58,946 bases of DNA, taken from the IMG/VR virus record IMGVR_UViG_3300024243_001175, positions 1-58,946 of that record. One strand, given 5' to 3'. This DNA comes from a virus. The notes below the pieces were generated by a model that was given only the letters and a program-made list of their open reading frames with translations, made no database searches and had not been told where the DNA came from. The position numbers were made by a program, and so were the translations under genes. Of this stretch, positions 20,518-31,834 are shown in pieces. Every line of letters begins with the position of its first letter. Within the stretch, counting starts at the first letter, position 1.

Positions 20518-21855
20518 ATGCAAGAATTAGAAAAAGAGTTTATAGAATTAGAACTCTCAAATATTATTCCATATGAGAATAATAATAAAATTCATACAGA
20601 TAAAGATGTATGAGAATTAGTAATATCAATACAAAAAGATGGATATATAGCACCGATAATAGTAGATGATAAAAATGTGATACTAGCATGACATTGAAGA
20701 ACTCTAGCACTTGAAAAAATGTGAGTAGAAAAAGTACAAGTTATGAGAGTTTATTGATTAAATGAAAATCAAAAAAAGGATTATAGAATTAGAGATAATA
20801 CTACAAACCTATTAGCTGAATTTAATATTGAGAATCTGAAAATAGATCTAGCTAGTTTATGAGATTTTTCTATTGATATTGTGGATCATCTCAAGTTTGA
20901 TTTAAACTTCAATTTATTTGATAGTGAAGAATTTAACGAAGAAATAGAAGATGAAGTACCTTTTACTGATAATAAAAAGATTATAGTAAAGTCTTGAGAT
21001 ATATTTCAGCTTTGAGAACATAGATTGATGTGTTGAGATTCAACTAAAATAGAAGATGTTGAAAAATTAATGAACAACAAGTTAGCTGACATGATTTTTA
21101 CAGATCCACCGTATAATGTGAATTATAAATGACAAGGAAAAATTACAGGTACTGATAGAAAAATAGAAAATGATAATATGAGTGATGCTAATTTTAAGTG
21201 TTTCTTAGATGATACTTTTTCTGTATATAAAAAGTCTATTAAAAAAGAAGCTTGAACTTATGTATTTCATTCTACTTCTACAGCAAGTATTTTTGAAAAA
21301 TCTTTAAAAGACCACTGATTTGATATAAAGAATCAGCTTATATGGAATAAACCAAGCTCAGCACTTTGATGGGGAAATTATAGATGGAAGCATGAGCCTT
21401 TTTTTTATTGCTGAATAAAATGAAATTCTACCAATTTTTATTGAGATAGAACTCATGCTACAGTAATTGAAACTTTAAAAGGAAAAACAGATAAACAGCT
21501 TTTAAATATATTAAAGAGAGCTAAAGAAGCTGAGAATGAATGAAAAACTACCATATGGAGTATGAAAAGAGCAAATGTTAATGAATATGTTCATCCTACT
21601 CAAAAACCAGTAGAACTTATAGAGTATGCTTTGAATAATAGTAGTAAACCTTGAGATGTTATCTTAGATTTATTTTGATGAAGTTGATCTACTATGATTG
21701 CATCAGAAAAAAGACAAAGAAAATGTTTTATGATGGAACTTGATACAGTGTTTATACAAACTATCATAAAAAGATATTACGATGTAACAAATTGAAAAAA
21801 AGAGCTGTTATGTCTAAATAGAAAATTAGATATTAATAAAATTCTAGATGATTAA
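20518..21855 (+). CDS. ParB-like nuclease/DNA methyltransferase fusion
   Basis: 445 residues. ParB/Srx-like domain at about 1-110 (IIPYENNNKIHTDKDVGELV then VILAGHGRTLALEKMGVEKV). Class beta DNA methyltransferase follows: DIFQLGEHRLMCGDSTKIED, DPPY at 196-199 and DLFGGSG at 384-390. Such fusions are common in phages and modify A or C, probably N6-adenine, to protect phage DNA from host restriction. Located just before terminase; ends 8 bases inside the next gene. Confidence 0.92.
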
Positions 21856-22333
21856 AAGAAACTCCAAAAAAAAGGGTAAAAAAATAGCTTTAAAGGATAA
21901 ACAAAAAACTGTAAAAGTCACTGAAAAAGATATTCCAAAAGAAGAAAATAATTGAAATATTTGAGCTGGAAGACCTAAGAAAATGACAGATCACACTATC
22001 CAAAAATTAAAGCTATGTTTTGCAGTAGGTATGACAGACCTACAAGCCTCTTACTTCTGCTGAATATCGAAGAGCTCTTTATATTTATATCAGTCAGAAA
22101 ATCCTGAATTTTTGGAGGAAAAAGAGATACTTAAAGATAGTATTTCTATGCAAGCTAGATTGAACATTTGATGAAATATAAAAAGCTGAGATACAGCTGA
22201 TTCGAAATGGTGGCTTACTATGAAAGATAAAGACTTTATGAATAAGCTACAACTTCACCAATGAAGTCCACTTACATTATCTGAAGAAGATAAGGTTATA
22301 TATGAAAAAATATTAAAAAATAATTTATGATAA
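21848..22333 (+). CDS. terS: Terminase small subunit
   Basis: 161 residues. Basic N-terminal tail, then GAGRPKKMTDHTIQKLKLCF with a helix-turn-helix (GMTDLQASYFCGISKSSLYLY), and a C-terminal region ending in LSEEDKVIYEKILKNN. The HTH recognises the packaging site. Position immediately before terL and start overlapping the methyltransferase stop support the call. Confidence 0.85.
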
Positions 22334-22334
22334 T

Positions 22335-23810
22335 ATGAAAAGAGATAGAGAACTTTTAAGTTATCTCTTTACAAACCCTGATAAAATATTTTTAAGAAAG
22401 GAATACTTTAAATGAGATTTTCTTTCTTTTTGTCTGTACTACTTTCCTAATGAATTTACACATCCACTAGCTGAATTCCATATGGATTATTTAGATGAAC
22501 TTCAAAAAATGAACAATATATTTTTTGTTTGATTTAGAGAATGTGCTAAAACTATGTTTCTGACTTATTATTATATTTATGTGATAGTATACCAAAAAAG
22601 AAGATACATAATGCATTATAATTCAGAGATAGAACAAGCTAAATCAATGTTGCTTGATGTTATAATTATTTTGCAAACAAATGAATTATTGATACATGAT
22701 TTTTGAAATCTATATATTCCTCCTGAATGAAGAAAACAAAATGAACCAACAAAGAAAACAATTTGAGAATTTATGATAGATTGAAATATAAAAGTTCAAG
22801 CTATGAGTATTTGAAAAAGTCCAAGATGAAAAAAATATCTTTGAAGAGATGGTAGAACACATAGACCTGACTTAGTATGATTTGATGATATAGATACAAA
22901 TAAAAATACTAGAAATCCTGATTTAATTGAAGCTGATATGAGGTTTTTAACTTGAGAAGTATTTGGTTGATTAAATGCTTTTGCTCAAAAAATATTCCTT
23001 TGAAATGTTATTAATGAAGATGGTAGAGTTCCAAGATTAAAGAAATTCTTTGAAGCTAATAAAGATTTTAAAGTATTTTGGATACCAATAAGAATTAAAT
23101 GAAAAATAACATGGAATAGATTTGTGGCAACTGATAAAGAAGCTGAAGAAAAAAATAATTGAATTACCGATAATGCTTATAAGTTTATATCACTACAAAC
23201 TAAAAGGAGAGATGGTTCTATTTGATATAATCAGAACTTTAATTTAATACCATATGTAAATGGTCAAAGAATTATAAAAAAGTCTGACATAAAATACTAT
23301 TACTGATTACCAAAGGTATATCGTGTAGTATTTTGAATAGATCCAGCTTTTTCAGAAAAAACTTGAACTGATGCAATGTGATTAACAATAACAGCTCAGG
23401 AAAAATACATGTGAGAAATATACAAATATATTATTGAATCAATTGCTTTTGAAGAAAGTGATAAGGATGAAGATAAGTTTTGTAATAGTGTCGCAGAGTT
23501 ATATCACAAATATAAATGTGATTTGATATATATTGAACAAAATAATGGTTGATTAATACTTGCTAGAATGCTGAAAAAAAGATGATTAGCAGTGATAGTT
23601 ATAAATTCAGAAAAGGATAAAGTAACAAGACTAAGAGAATATCAGTGAGAGTTTGAAAGATGACTTATAAAATTTAACCCTGATACTCATAGTGTATTAG
23701 GCTTAGAAAAACAATTACTTGCATTTCCAAATGATGAACATGATGATCTTGTTGATAGTATGGTTTTTAGTTTTAAACCATTCTCTTGATGAGAAATTAG
23801 AGCTTTTTAA
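22335..23810 (+). CDS. terL: Terminase large subunit
   Basis: 491 residues; ATPase and nuclease that packages DNA. The Walker A-like GFRECAKT is at 66-73, and Walker B is DLVGFDDID near 179. The RNase H-like nuclease domain has GIDPAFSEKTGTDAMG near 335 and HDDLVDSM near 469, with IEQNNGG near 398. Length is typical. Starts one base after the terS stop. Confidence 0.95.
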
Positions 23811-23820
23811 TTAATTTAAT

Positions 23821-24297
23821 ATGAGTTTAATACAGCAAAGAATTAAAGAGTTTCTTGATATTAATAATATGAAAAAGTTAAGACATGAAACTTGAATATG
23901 ATGTAAGGCTATTTACTCAATTATGAGATGACATAAAAATAAAAAATATACATCTCAAACTCTTGATACCTTGTATGATTTTTTTGAATTAGAAAAAGAT
24001 AATTTTTATAAAGAAAATCAAAAGAAGTGGTTAAAGAGTGATGAAAGTATCCTCTGAGTTTTACTTAAAAAAAAAAGAGAGCAACTTCAGTTATCTAAAA
24101 AAGAAGTAGCAAAAATTATAAAGTGAACTGAAAGAGAGATGACAAGAATAGAATCATGAGATGTAGCACCAAAATTTAACTCATATTATTTAAGAGAGCT
24201 AATAAAATTATATAATTTCTCTGAAAGTGAATGAAATCAAATTAAATGGTATGTTGCAAGTTTACATGATATAATTGAGTTAAATAGAAATACATAA
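23821..24297 (+). CDS. Tandem helix-turn-helix protein in the packaging region
   Basis: 158 residues with two HTH-like halves: HETGIGCKAIYSIMRGHKNK near 26 and LSKKEVAKIIKGTEREMTRI near 92 (XRE-like, followed by ESGDVAPKF). Unusual position between terminase and portal. It is followed immediately by the first copy of the GACCTTGAGGGGAA element and a terminator, so it could be the regulator acting on that element (inference). Confidence 0.75.
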
Positions 24298-24299
24298 AA

Positions 24300-24313
24300 G
24301 ACCTTGAGGGGAA
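24300..24313 (+). promoter_or_regulatory. Late-operon element, copy 1
   Basis: GACCTTGAGGGGAA, preceded by AAAA, 2 bases after the stop of the HTH gene and 49 bases before the portal start. Confidence 0.75.
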
Positions 24314-24317
24314 AGAC

Positions 24318-24352
24318 AAAGACTAGATAATAATTCTAGTCTTTATTTTTTT
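24318..24352 (+). terminator. Hairpin/terminator after element copy 1
   Basis: AAAGACTAGA (24318-24327) pairs with TCTAGTCTTT (24335-24344), followed by ATTTTTTT. Confidence 0.85.
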
Positions 24353-24362
24353 GTATAAATCT

Positions 24363-25640
24363 ATGCCTAACAAAACAAGAATAAAATTATTTAATTCAAC
24401 TAAATCAAAACAGATTGATGATAAGAGTGATGATTTATTTAGTAATAAAGAGTGAATTCTAGAACCTGAGGTATGATTTGAAGAATTATTGTATGCTTAT
24501 GATAATAGTTCTATTATAGCTTGAATTATAAAGAAAATATCATCAAAGGTAGATAGTGGTTTTCAGTTAACTGAGAATGAACAACTAGATCATCTTTTAA
24601 AGAATTTAGATATGGAAGTTATTTCACAAAATCTTTTAACTTTCTGAAATTCTTTCTCTGAAAGATTAAAAAATTGAAAAAAAGAAAATTTATTAGAGTT
24701 TGAAACTATTTTAACTCCATCAATCAGAAAAACATCATGAAATACTAAAAAAATAGATTATTACCAAAGAAGTAAGAAGTGAATTAAGAAAGTTCCTTTT
24801 TCTAGTGATGAGGTATTATTTTTTAAAAGATGATCTCTTGGAGATAAACATTACTGAGATAGTTTATTTCATTCTTGTATTGATGAAGTAGTTTTATTAG
24901 CATTTATAACTAAATACTATAAAAACTTCTTTAAATGATGAAATATTGAGCCTAATATACTATATGATGAACTATGAAATCTTACAACCGAGCAAGTTGA
25001 AAAAATAGAAGAAATGATCAAGGATAAAATATCATGAATAGATAATTCTCATAATACTTTATTTTTAACTTGAAAGATTTGAAAAATAGATTTATCAACA
25101 AGGATAGATCCTGATAAGTTTATAGCTCTAAAAAGAGAATTAAAAGAAGATATATCAATATCAACTAATATTCCTTTTGATTTATTATCATCAAAGAACT
25201 CAAATAAAGCTACTAGTAATACAGCATTAGAAAGTCTATACTCTGATATTATAATACCACTTCAAAATAAAATACTAAGACAATTAAAAGCTCAACTAAT
25301 TGCTTGGAAAAAATCTAATGAAAATGATTTATTTTTAAAAGATATTTCTGAAGATGAAATAAATGAGATTGAATTTAATAAAGTAGATTTGAAAAATTGA
25401 GTTGATGAAATGAAAATAGCAACTTGATATAAAAAAGCAGGTATCACTACAGCTAATGAGCAAAGAGAAAAGCTTGGTCTTGATACTGTACCTTGATGAG
25501 ATGAACTACAAACATCATGATGATCAGAGTTTGATAATAAAGAAGATATGGAACTAGATGAAGTAGAAAAGAAATTAAATAATAATTACTCAAAATGGTG
25601 AAACTTTTTAAATAAAATTTGAATATGAAAAAACAAATAA
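24363..25640 (+). CDS. Phage portal protein
   Basis: 425 residues, HK97/SPP1-like portal through which DNA enters the head. N-terminal wing includes YDNSSIIAGIIKKISSKV near 48; the core includes DYYQRSKKGIKKVPFSSDEV, FFKRGSLGDKHYGDSLFHSC and LKRELKEDISISTNIPFDLL, typical of the portal crown-stem region. A C-terminal acidic tail overlaps the MuF gene by 16 bases. Follows terminase after the HTH gene. Confidence 0.9.
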
Positions 25641-26389
25641 AATTAATAAAAGAAATTATAGATGATTTTGAAAAGGTAAAAACTAAAGAATTTATGAATT
25701 ATTTTTATGAATTCATGAATTTTTTTAATACATATTTTGAGGATCAAGCTATAGAGTATATAAATGGATTAAAAGATAATAAGGATATTAAGAAAGCTAA
25801 AGATCCTAAAATTAATAAAGAATTAATAGAGAAACTTTCAGCTATAGTTTTGCTTTGACAGTTAGAGCAAGAACAAAAAAGTAAATTGGAGCTAGAAAAT
25901 ATATGATTAAGTTTAGATATTTGAATAAATAATGAATATCAACTAGATTATGCAAAAAATAGAGCTTGAGAACTTATATCAGAAATAGATGATACAACTA
26001 GAGAAGAAATATGAAAAATTATAGAATACTGAATATCTAAATGAGATACACTACAAGAAATAGCTAAAAAGATAGATGATAAATTTTTAAAATATTCTAC
26101 TTACAGGAGTAGTTTAATATCTGTAATGGAAGTCTGAAATGCCTATGAATTTGGAAGTAGAAAGCAACATGATGAATATACTGAACACTTTGATGTAATT
26201 TGATATAAAAGAACTAAAACTCAAGGAGATAGTAATGCTAGAGAAAGTCATATAAAAAATGAAGAGGCTTGATGGATATTAAAAAATGAGTTATTTCCAT
26301 GAACCAATACAGATCATGCACCTCATTGATTTAACTGTAGATGTTATACTGATTATAGTATTGTAAATCCTGAGAGTTGATTAATTTAG
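25625..26389 (+). CDS. Minor head protein, SPP1 gp7/Mu F family
   Basis: 254 residues. The C-terminal MuF domain shows NARESHIKNEEAGWILKNEL near 210 and APHGFNCRCYTDYSIV near 235 (CRC motif). The N-terminal part is helical and acidic. Acts in head morphogenesis next to the portal. A perfect 12-bp inverted repeat follows at 26383-26420. Confidence 0.88.
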
Positions 26390-26420
26390 ATTTATGAGTA
26401 TATATAATTAAATCTAAATT
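26383..26420. repeat. Inverted repeat after the MuF gene
   Basis: AATTTAGATTTA (26383-26394) and TAAATCTAAATT (26409-26420) form a 12-bp stem with a 14-base A/T loop. It overlaps the MuF stop codon and may end transcription before the membrane-protein pair. Confidence 0.65.
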
Positions 26421-26434
26421 ATAAAAATCAATTT

Positions 26435-27211
26435 ATGAAAAATAAAAAAGAGTGAAGTATTTTCACAAAAATATTTTTAAATCCTATAATTAAACCTTCT
26501 TTTACTAACTCATCTATATTTGATAGTAAATTTTGAAGAACTTTTACAGTATTATATATAATATGATTTTTATCTTTATTAATATTATTACCTCTACATT
26601 ATTTTGTAAATTATGAAGATTTTAGTTTTTATAAATACGACTTATCTAAAAGTTGAAATAAAATAGAACTATCAGCTATTAAAAATCTTAAAGATCATGT
26701 AGAAAAACAACCTAATGGTAAATATGAATTAAAATATACATGGAGAGATAATTGTAATGCTCTTATTTTGGATGAAAGTGATGACTCATTTAGATATGAC
26801 TTTATAAATATTTGAGAGAATAGTTCAAGATATTATTCAAATAGTTGCTATGGTAAAATTTACAATTACTTTAAAGAAAAATGATCTGTTGATTATCCAA
26901 ACTTTATTAATGAAGATAACTTTAATAAGGAATTAGATATTTATGCAAATGACTTTGATAAATATATGGATGAAATTGGTAATGAATACCAAAGAGATAT
27001 GGATTATTTAAATGGTAAAACAGAAGATATAAAACCTGTTGAAAGAAGATCAAGTAGAATTCTAAGTAATAAAATAATAAGAAAATATGATTATGAAGAT
27101 ATCTTTATTTACTATGTATTTCCAATATTAATATTATTATTTTTAAAATATTGAATAACAACTTTGTATATTATTCTAAGAAAAGTATTTTTATTTATTA
27201 AAAACTGATAA
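26435..27211 (+). CDS. Two-span membrane protein, 258 residues (probable moron)
   Basis: A hydrophobic segment near residues 45-65 (VLYIIGFLSLLILLPLHYF) and a second near 228-252 (FIYYVFPILILLFLKYG then LYIILRKVF) flank a roughly 170-residue domain with four cysteines, consistent with an extracellular domain. It is not part of the normal head gene order. The gene is bracketed by an inverted repeat upstream and a terminator after the next gene. A role in superinfection exclusion is only a guess. Confidence 0.7.
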
Positions 27212-27215
27212 AAAA

Positions 27216-27653
27216 ATGGAATTAATAGCAATAATAATATGACTTATAATATTAATGTCATTCTTCTGATTTAAACCAAGTAAGTTTTTAAAAAGAGATA
27301 TAGATTTAGATAGCATAGATTGAAAAGTTATAGATTTTAAGAATTATTTTGATGATGAAATGATACAAATAATGGTTAATTGATATTCAGATGAATTAAA
27401 ACCTAGTATTACATCTACAGCTGTAGATTGAATTATTAAAAGAGAAATTTATTTAAAAGATGATTTATATTTTTATAATGAAAAAGGTAAAGACCTTTTG
27501 TTAGTCTTATTATTTGAAAACTTATCTATTGATAGAATTACTAAAAATAATCTTTTAAAATTTTTCAGTTATATAAATAATAATAATGATATACTAAATT
27601 TTTCATTAGAAAATGAATGAGAAAGATTTTATTATAAAATTAAAAATAAGTAA
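27216..27653 (+). CDS. Single-span membrane protein, 145 residues (probable moron)
   Basis: Residues 2-17 (ELIAIIIGLIILMSFFG) form an N-terminal anchor; the remainder is an acidic cytoplasmic or external domain with no recognised motif. Starts 4 bases after its neighbour, so the two are a pair, followed by element copy 2 and a terminator. Confidence 0.7.
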
Positions 27654-27659
27654 TTAAAA

Positions 27660-27673
27660 GACCTTTCAGGGAA
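27660..27673 (+). promoter_or_regulatory. Late-operon element, copy 2 (variant)
   Basis: GACCTTTCAGGGAA, preceded by AAAA, 6 bases after a stop codon and 56 bases before the protease start. The change TGAGGG to TTCAGG keeps a CCT/RGG pairing, hinting at RNA structure. Confidence 0.65.
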
Positions 27674-27677
27674 CTAA

Positions 27678-27710
27678 AACACTACTAAACTAAAAAGTAG
27701 TGTTTTTTTT
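27678..27710 (+). terminator. Hairpin/terminator after element copy 2
   Basis: AACACTACT (27678-27686) pairs with AGTAGTGTT (27696-27704), followed by eight or more T. Confidence 0.88.
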
Positions 27711-27729
27711 TATTTTCTAAAAAACTGTG

Positions 27730-28098
27730 ATGATAAAACTTTTAAAAACAGATGATATACATAAAACTGTGAGTTTTTGTATTTTAACACCTGATATTGA
27801 AGATAGAAACTGAGATGTGATAACTTCTGAAGAAATAATAAAAACAGCTCATGATTTTGGAGCTAATATGCAAAATAAGTTTTTAAATATAGACCATGAA
27901 GAAAATACCGAAATAGAAAAATCAAAATATCAATTTGTAGAAAACTTCATAGCTCCAAATGACATCATAGTTTGAGAAACTATAGTAAAAAAATGAAGTT
28001 GGTATGTGTGAGTTAAGTTTGTAGATGATACTTTGTATAAAAGTGTAAAAGCCTGAGATTTTGTCTGAGTATCAATGGAATGATATTTTATAGTTTAA
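27730..28098 (+). CDS. XkdF-type prohead protease, main part
   Basis: 122 residues. VSFCILTPDIEDRNGDVITS and KTAHDFGANMQNKFLNIDHE carry the protease-domain histidine; VENFIAPNDIIVGETIVKKG, GSWYVGVKFVDDTLYKSVKA and FVGVSMEGYF match the XkdF-like putative serine protease family. The usual C-terminal 'hISLVDxPAV' segment is missing here and appears in the next ORF. Located before scaffold and capsid as expected. Confidence 0.82.
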
Positions 28099-28108
28099 TA
28101 AAAATAAA

Positions 28109-28288
28109 ATGACAAGAAATATTTGAAATGTATTTGTAGATGGAATAAGTCTAGTATCAAAAGATAATACACCTGCAGTTGAACAATCTGAGAATAAGTT
28201 TGCTTTATTTAAAACAGTTAAGAAAGACAAAAATAAAAAGAAATTAGATAAAATTTTAACTAACTTGAAATGACCTTGAGGGGAATAA
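28109..28288 (+). CDS. Small protein with XkdF C-terminal-like segment, 59 residues
   Basis: VFVDGISLVSKDNTPAVEQS then KFALFKTVK resembles the 'ISLVDxPAVxxAxFxLFK' ending of XkdF-type proteases, so the protease domain may be split into two genes (frame offset +1). The last codons (KGPGGE then UAA) are encoded by element copy 3, with two UGA-Gly; under the standard code the gene would stop just before the element, as the others do. Confidence 0.65.
28272..28285 (+). promoter_or_regulatory. Late-operon element, copy 3
   Basis: GACCTTGAGGGGAA, preceded by AAAT, inside the last codons of the small gene and 50 bases before the scaffold start. The following hairpin is weak (AAACTAAT against ATTGTTT, 28293-28313). 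Confidence 0.7.
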
Positions 28289-28335
28289 GAAAGAAACTAA
28301 TCTGATAATTGTTTAATTTTTAACTTTTATTTTAT

Positions 28336-28752
28336 ATGAAAGAATTACTAGAAAAATTCTTTGGAGTTTTCTCTGATGGTATATCTTTATTAAAAGAAGA
28401 TAAGTCAGATGAAGCTATTAAGAAATTTGAAGAAGCTTCAGAGATGAAAACTGAATTATCTAAAGAAGTATCAGAAGATAATGAAAATATTTCAGAAGAA
28501 GATATTAAAAAGTTTTTTGAATCAGATGATTGAAAAGAAGCTATCAAAAAATATGTAGATATGTATTTATCTTCAGATGATGTTACAAATTTTATGTGAC
28601 AACTAAAAGAATTAACAGGAGAAATAGAAAAAATAAAAAAAGAAAAAGAAACTGATGATAAAACTGTATGAGATGCTCTTGATTCTACTATTGATAGAGT
28701 TGAAGAAATGGAAAAAATATTAAAAGATCAAAGGATCTCAAAAATAGATTAA
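28336..28752 (+). CDS. Probable scaffold protein
   Basis: 138 residues, strongly acidic and helical with coiled-coil character (LLKEDKSDEAIKKFEEASEM, EIEKIKKEKETDD, RVEEMEKILKDQR). No sequence family recognised; called from composition and position between protease and major capsid protein. Confidence 0.65.
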
Positions 28753-28776
28753 TTTTATATTTTAAATTTATTAAAA

Positions 28777-29991
28777 ATGCCTATACAACTTAAAAAAAGG
28801 ACTAAAAAAACAGAGGATCTAAAAAAAGCTTTTACATTAGATTCAAACTGAGTTCCTGTAAATTTTCATTGGAAAAATGATGAAGCTAAACAATTTATTG
28901 ATTATGTAAAAGATGAATCACAAGGATTACTAAAGAAATTTAGAGTGATTACAATGAAATGACCAACAAAAGAGATTGCAAAACTAATTGCTCCTTGAAA
29001 ATTCTTAATGCCTTGAGGTGCTTGAAAAAGAACTCATGGTAATTCTTGAAAAGCATGATACAAAGTAGAAACTAATTCAATATATTTAACATCAAGAAAA
29101 GTAGAGTGATTTTTTTACTTATCAGATGATGAAATTGATGATAATATTGAATGAAAAAGTTTTGAAGAACATATGAAAAGGATTATCGCTAAAAAGATTG
29201 CTAATGAACTAGTAGAAGTAGCCTTATATGGTAAAAAACTAGAAAATCCATCAGCTGATAATGGTATATTGAATATGTTTAATGGTATTAAATACCAAAT
29301 AGAACAAAATGGTAATGTTTTAGATGGTTCAGATACAAATGTATTTACTTGAAGAAATATTACTAGAAAAAAATATGTTCAAGCTAAAAAGTCTTTAGCT
29401 AATAAATATAAAAAAGAAATAGAATTCTTTCATGATCCTGATACTCAAATAGACTTAGATGAGTTATATAATGATCCAAATGGTAACAGATGAGATGGAG
29501 AAACTAATAAAAATAGAATTGCTGGTACTAAAATTAATGAAGTATCATTGATGACAAATGAGAACCCTGTAAAGGTTAGTTTAGTAACATCAATAGTTAG
29601 TAATCCAGCTAATATTGGAGCTACTTGAATATTTATAGATACTGATTTAACAGCTAATATTAATCCATGAGATAGTATTGTTGTTAACTTTGGTAATGCT
29701 GAGGAATTAGTTTATATAGTTGCTTCAATTGATGCAAATTCTATTACAACAACTACTCCATTACTTTATGGAATAGATGCTTGAGTAAAAGTTGATAAAG
29801 TTATTTTAGATGGTGCTGATATAATAGGAACTAATCCTAAAAATGTAGTTATCTGAATTCAAACAGATTTAAAACTTGAACCTGAAAGAGTTGCACCTGA
29901 TGGATACAACTTCTGGTATAAAATGAAACTTGATATACAAATTGAAAATCCTGAAGCTACTGTTTTAGTAAAAAACAATAAAACAACTTAA
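28777..29991 (+). CDS. Major capsid protein
   Basis: 404 residues. The N-terminal region has VNFHWKNDEAKQFIDYVKDE and KFRVITMKGPTKEIAKLIAP. The core has VEGFFYLSDDEIDDNIEGKS and FEEHMKRIIAKKIANELVEV, typical of HK97-fold capsid proteins, followed by a large insertion domain (about 235-330) and the C-terminal GYNFWYKMKLDIQIENPEA. Position after scaffold supports it. Confidence 0.87.
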
Positions 29992-30013
29992 TTTATTTTA
30001 TAATTATATAAAA

Positions 30014-30427
30014 ATGCTAAGAGTTATTAATAATAAGGATAGAGTTTATAATTGAGCTAAAAAATGACAAATTCTTGATATAGATGATAGTAAATTAGAT
30101 GATTATCTACAGGCTTGATTTACAATAGTAAAAGAAAAGATAGAAAAGAAAAATATCGTAAAAAATATTATTACTTTGAAAACTTGAAAAGAATGTAAAG
30201 AAATATTAGATCATGCATGAGTAGAATATGATAAAAAATTGAAAGTTGCAGACCTGAATAAGCTCGTAGATGAACTTGAAAAACAAAAAAATACTGAGAA
30301 AACAGATGATTTAAGTAAAAATTATGCTGAAATATTAGTAGATGAGTGAATTTTAGAGGAATCAGAGTTAGAATGAAAAACTGAGAAAGATTTGGAACAA
30401 TTAGCTACAGATAATTGATTAATATAA
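30014..30427 (+). CDS. Capsid-associated protein with HeH/LEM-like domain
   Basis: 137 residues. KTGKECKEILDHAGVEYDKK then LKVADLNKLVDELEK is a helix-extension-helix pattern like those found next to capsid and head-tail genes of siphophages. Also contains ILDIDDSKLDDYLQAGFTIV. Exact role unknown. Confidence 0.6.
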
Positions 30428-30433
30428 TAATAA

Positions 30434-31027
30434 ATGAATTATACTACTTTAAGTAGCTTAAAAGATAAGCTTTGAATCACAGATAATAGTAGTGATTCGA
30501 AGCTTCTTTTAATTATTGAAAAAGCTACGAACTTAATAGACTGATACATTGGATATAATCTAGGAAAACAAGATGTAATAAAAAGAATTGATTGAACAGG
30601 ATCTATTAAAATATTTTTAGATTATAAGGTTAATTCTATTGATTATATTAAATTAAAAAATGAATCTAAGTATTATAATTTAGATTATATTGATAATTAT
30701 ATTGTTTATCTAGAAGAAAAAACTCCTAAATGAAAGAGAAATATTGAAATAAAATATAATATTTGATTTGATAATACTCCTTCAGATATAGCTGAAATAT
30801 GCTTAGATTTATGCATTAATTTATCACTCGATTTATGAATAAGTGGAACTAATAGCGAGAATTTAGAGGATAAGAATATAAAGACTCAAAAGCTTGGAAG
30901 CTTGTCTGTGACTTACTTCTGAGCAAATGAAAAAGAATCTAACATAAAAGATAGATTTAACATAGCTATTCGTGAAAACTTCGATATGATAATTTCAAAG
31001 TATAAATCTTTTAAATGAATAATTTAG
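30434..31027 (+). CDS. Head-tail connector (adaptor) protein
   Basis: 197 residues. MNYTTLSSLKDKLGITDNSS then LLLIIEKATNLIDGYIGYNL, EIKYNIGFDNTPSDIAEICL and KLGSLSVTYFGAN match the gp6/gp15-type adaptor fold (DUF3199/YqbG-like). It binds the portal and starts the neck. 6 bases after the preceding gene. Confidence 0.8.
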
Positions 31028-31034
31028 AAAATTT

Positions 31035-31385
31035 ATGGCTTTTATAGATAATTTTAGCTTTGCCTTTCAAGAAATAATACTTGAAAGTTTTACAAAAAGC
31101 TTGAATAAATATTGAGAGAATGTGAAAGACTCATCATCTCAGGTTTTATTTAAGTGAATAATATTGGAAAGGTGAAAATCTATAAATGATGATACTCTTG
31201 ATAGAGCCTGACAATTAGGTTTTACATCTAAAGAGTATGAGCTTTATAGTAAAACCAGTATCCTACCAAATAAATGAGATAAAGTTATTCTAGAATGAAA
31301 TATTTTTGAAGTTATCTTTGTTGAAAAAGTGTACATGAATAGTAAACATGATCACAACAAAAGTATTTTAAGATTTATTAATTAA
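31035..31385 (+). CDS. Probable head closure/neck protein
   Basis: 116 residues. SKEYELYSKTSILPNKGDKV then LEGNIFEVIFVEKVYMNSKH looks like the short beta-barrel of head-closure proteins. Identification mainly by size and by order between adaptor and HK97-gp10-like gene. Confidence 0.6.
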
Positions 31386-31387
31386 TT

Positions 31388-31834
31388 ATGTCTGAGTTTA
31401 GCTTAAATACCATAGCCTTGAAAAGAAGTATAGATGAATCGGTACAGATTACATCAAATATTCTCGTTTCAAAAGTAAGACAAATAACTCCTAGAGATAA
31501 AGATAGATTACCAAAGAATAACATAGATAGAGTTGATTGAAAAACTCCTGAGAGAAGTAGTCATTATAAACCAGTGCAAATAGATGGTCATTGGTACGAA
31601 TGAGTAACTTGAAACCTGAAAAGAAGTATTTGAATGCAAAAAGTATGAGATTGAAGATATGTTGTATGAGTAAATCAATGATATACTGAGGAATATTGAA
31701 GAGTTTTAGAATTTTGAAGTGATGATGTAGAAAGGAGAAGTTTTTTAAGACAATGACTTAATGATAATGAAAAAGAATTAATATATATATTAAAAAGTAA
31801 TTTTAGTAAATTATTAAAGAAATACTCATGATAG
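31388..31834 (+). CDS. HK97 gp10-like tail/neck protein
   Basis: 148 residues. VRQITPRDKDRLPKNNIDRV with later VGVNQGYTEEYGRVLEFGSD is consistent with the HK97 gp10 family, although proline- and arginine-rich here. Overlaps the next gene by 7 bases. Confidence 0.6.

Noticed and set aside
22530-22560. Broken ATPase motif in the terminase (GFRECAKT instead of GxxGxGKT)
   Set aside because: Terminase large subunits commonly have deviant Walker A motifs of this type, and the rest of the protein is intact.
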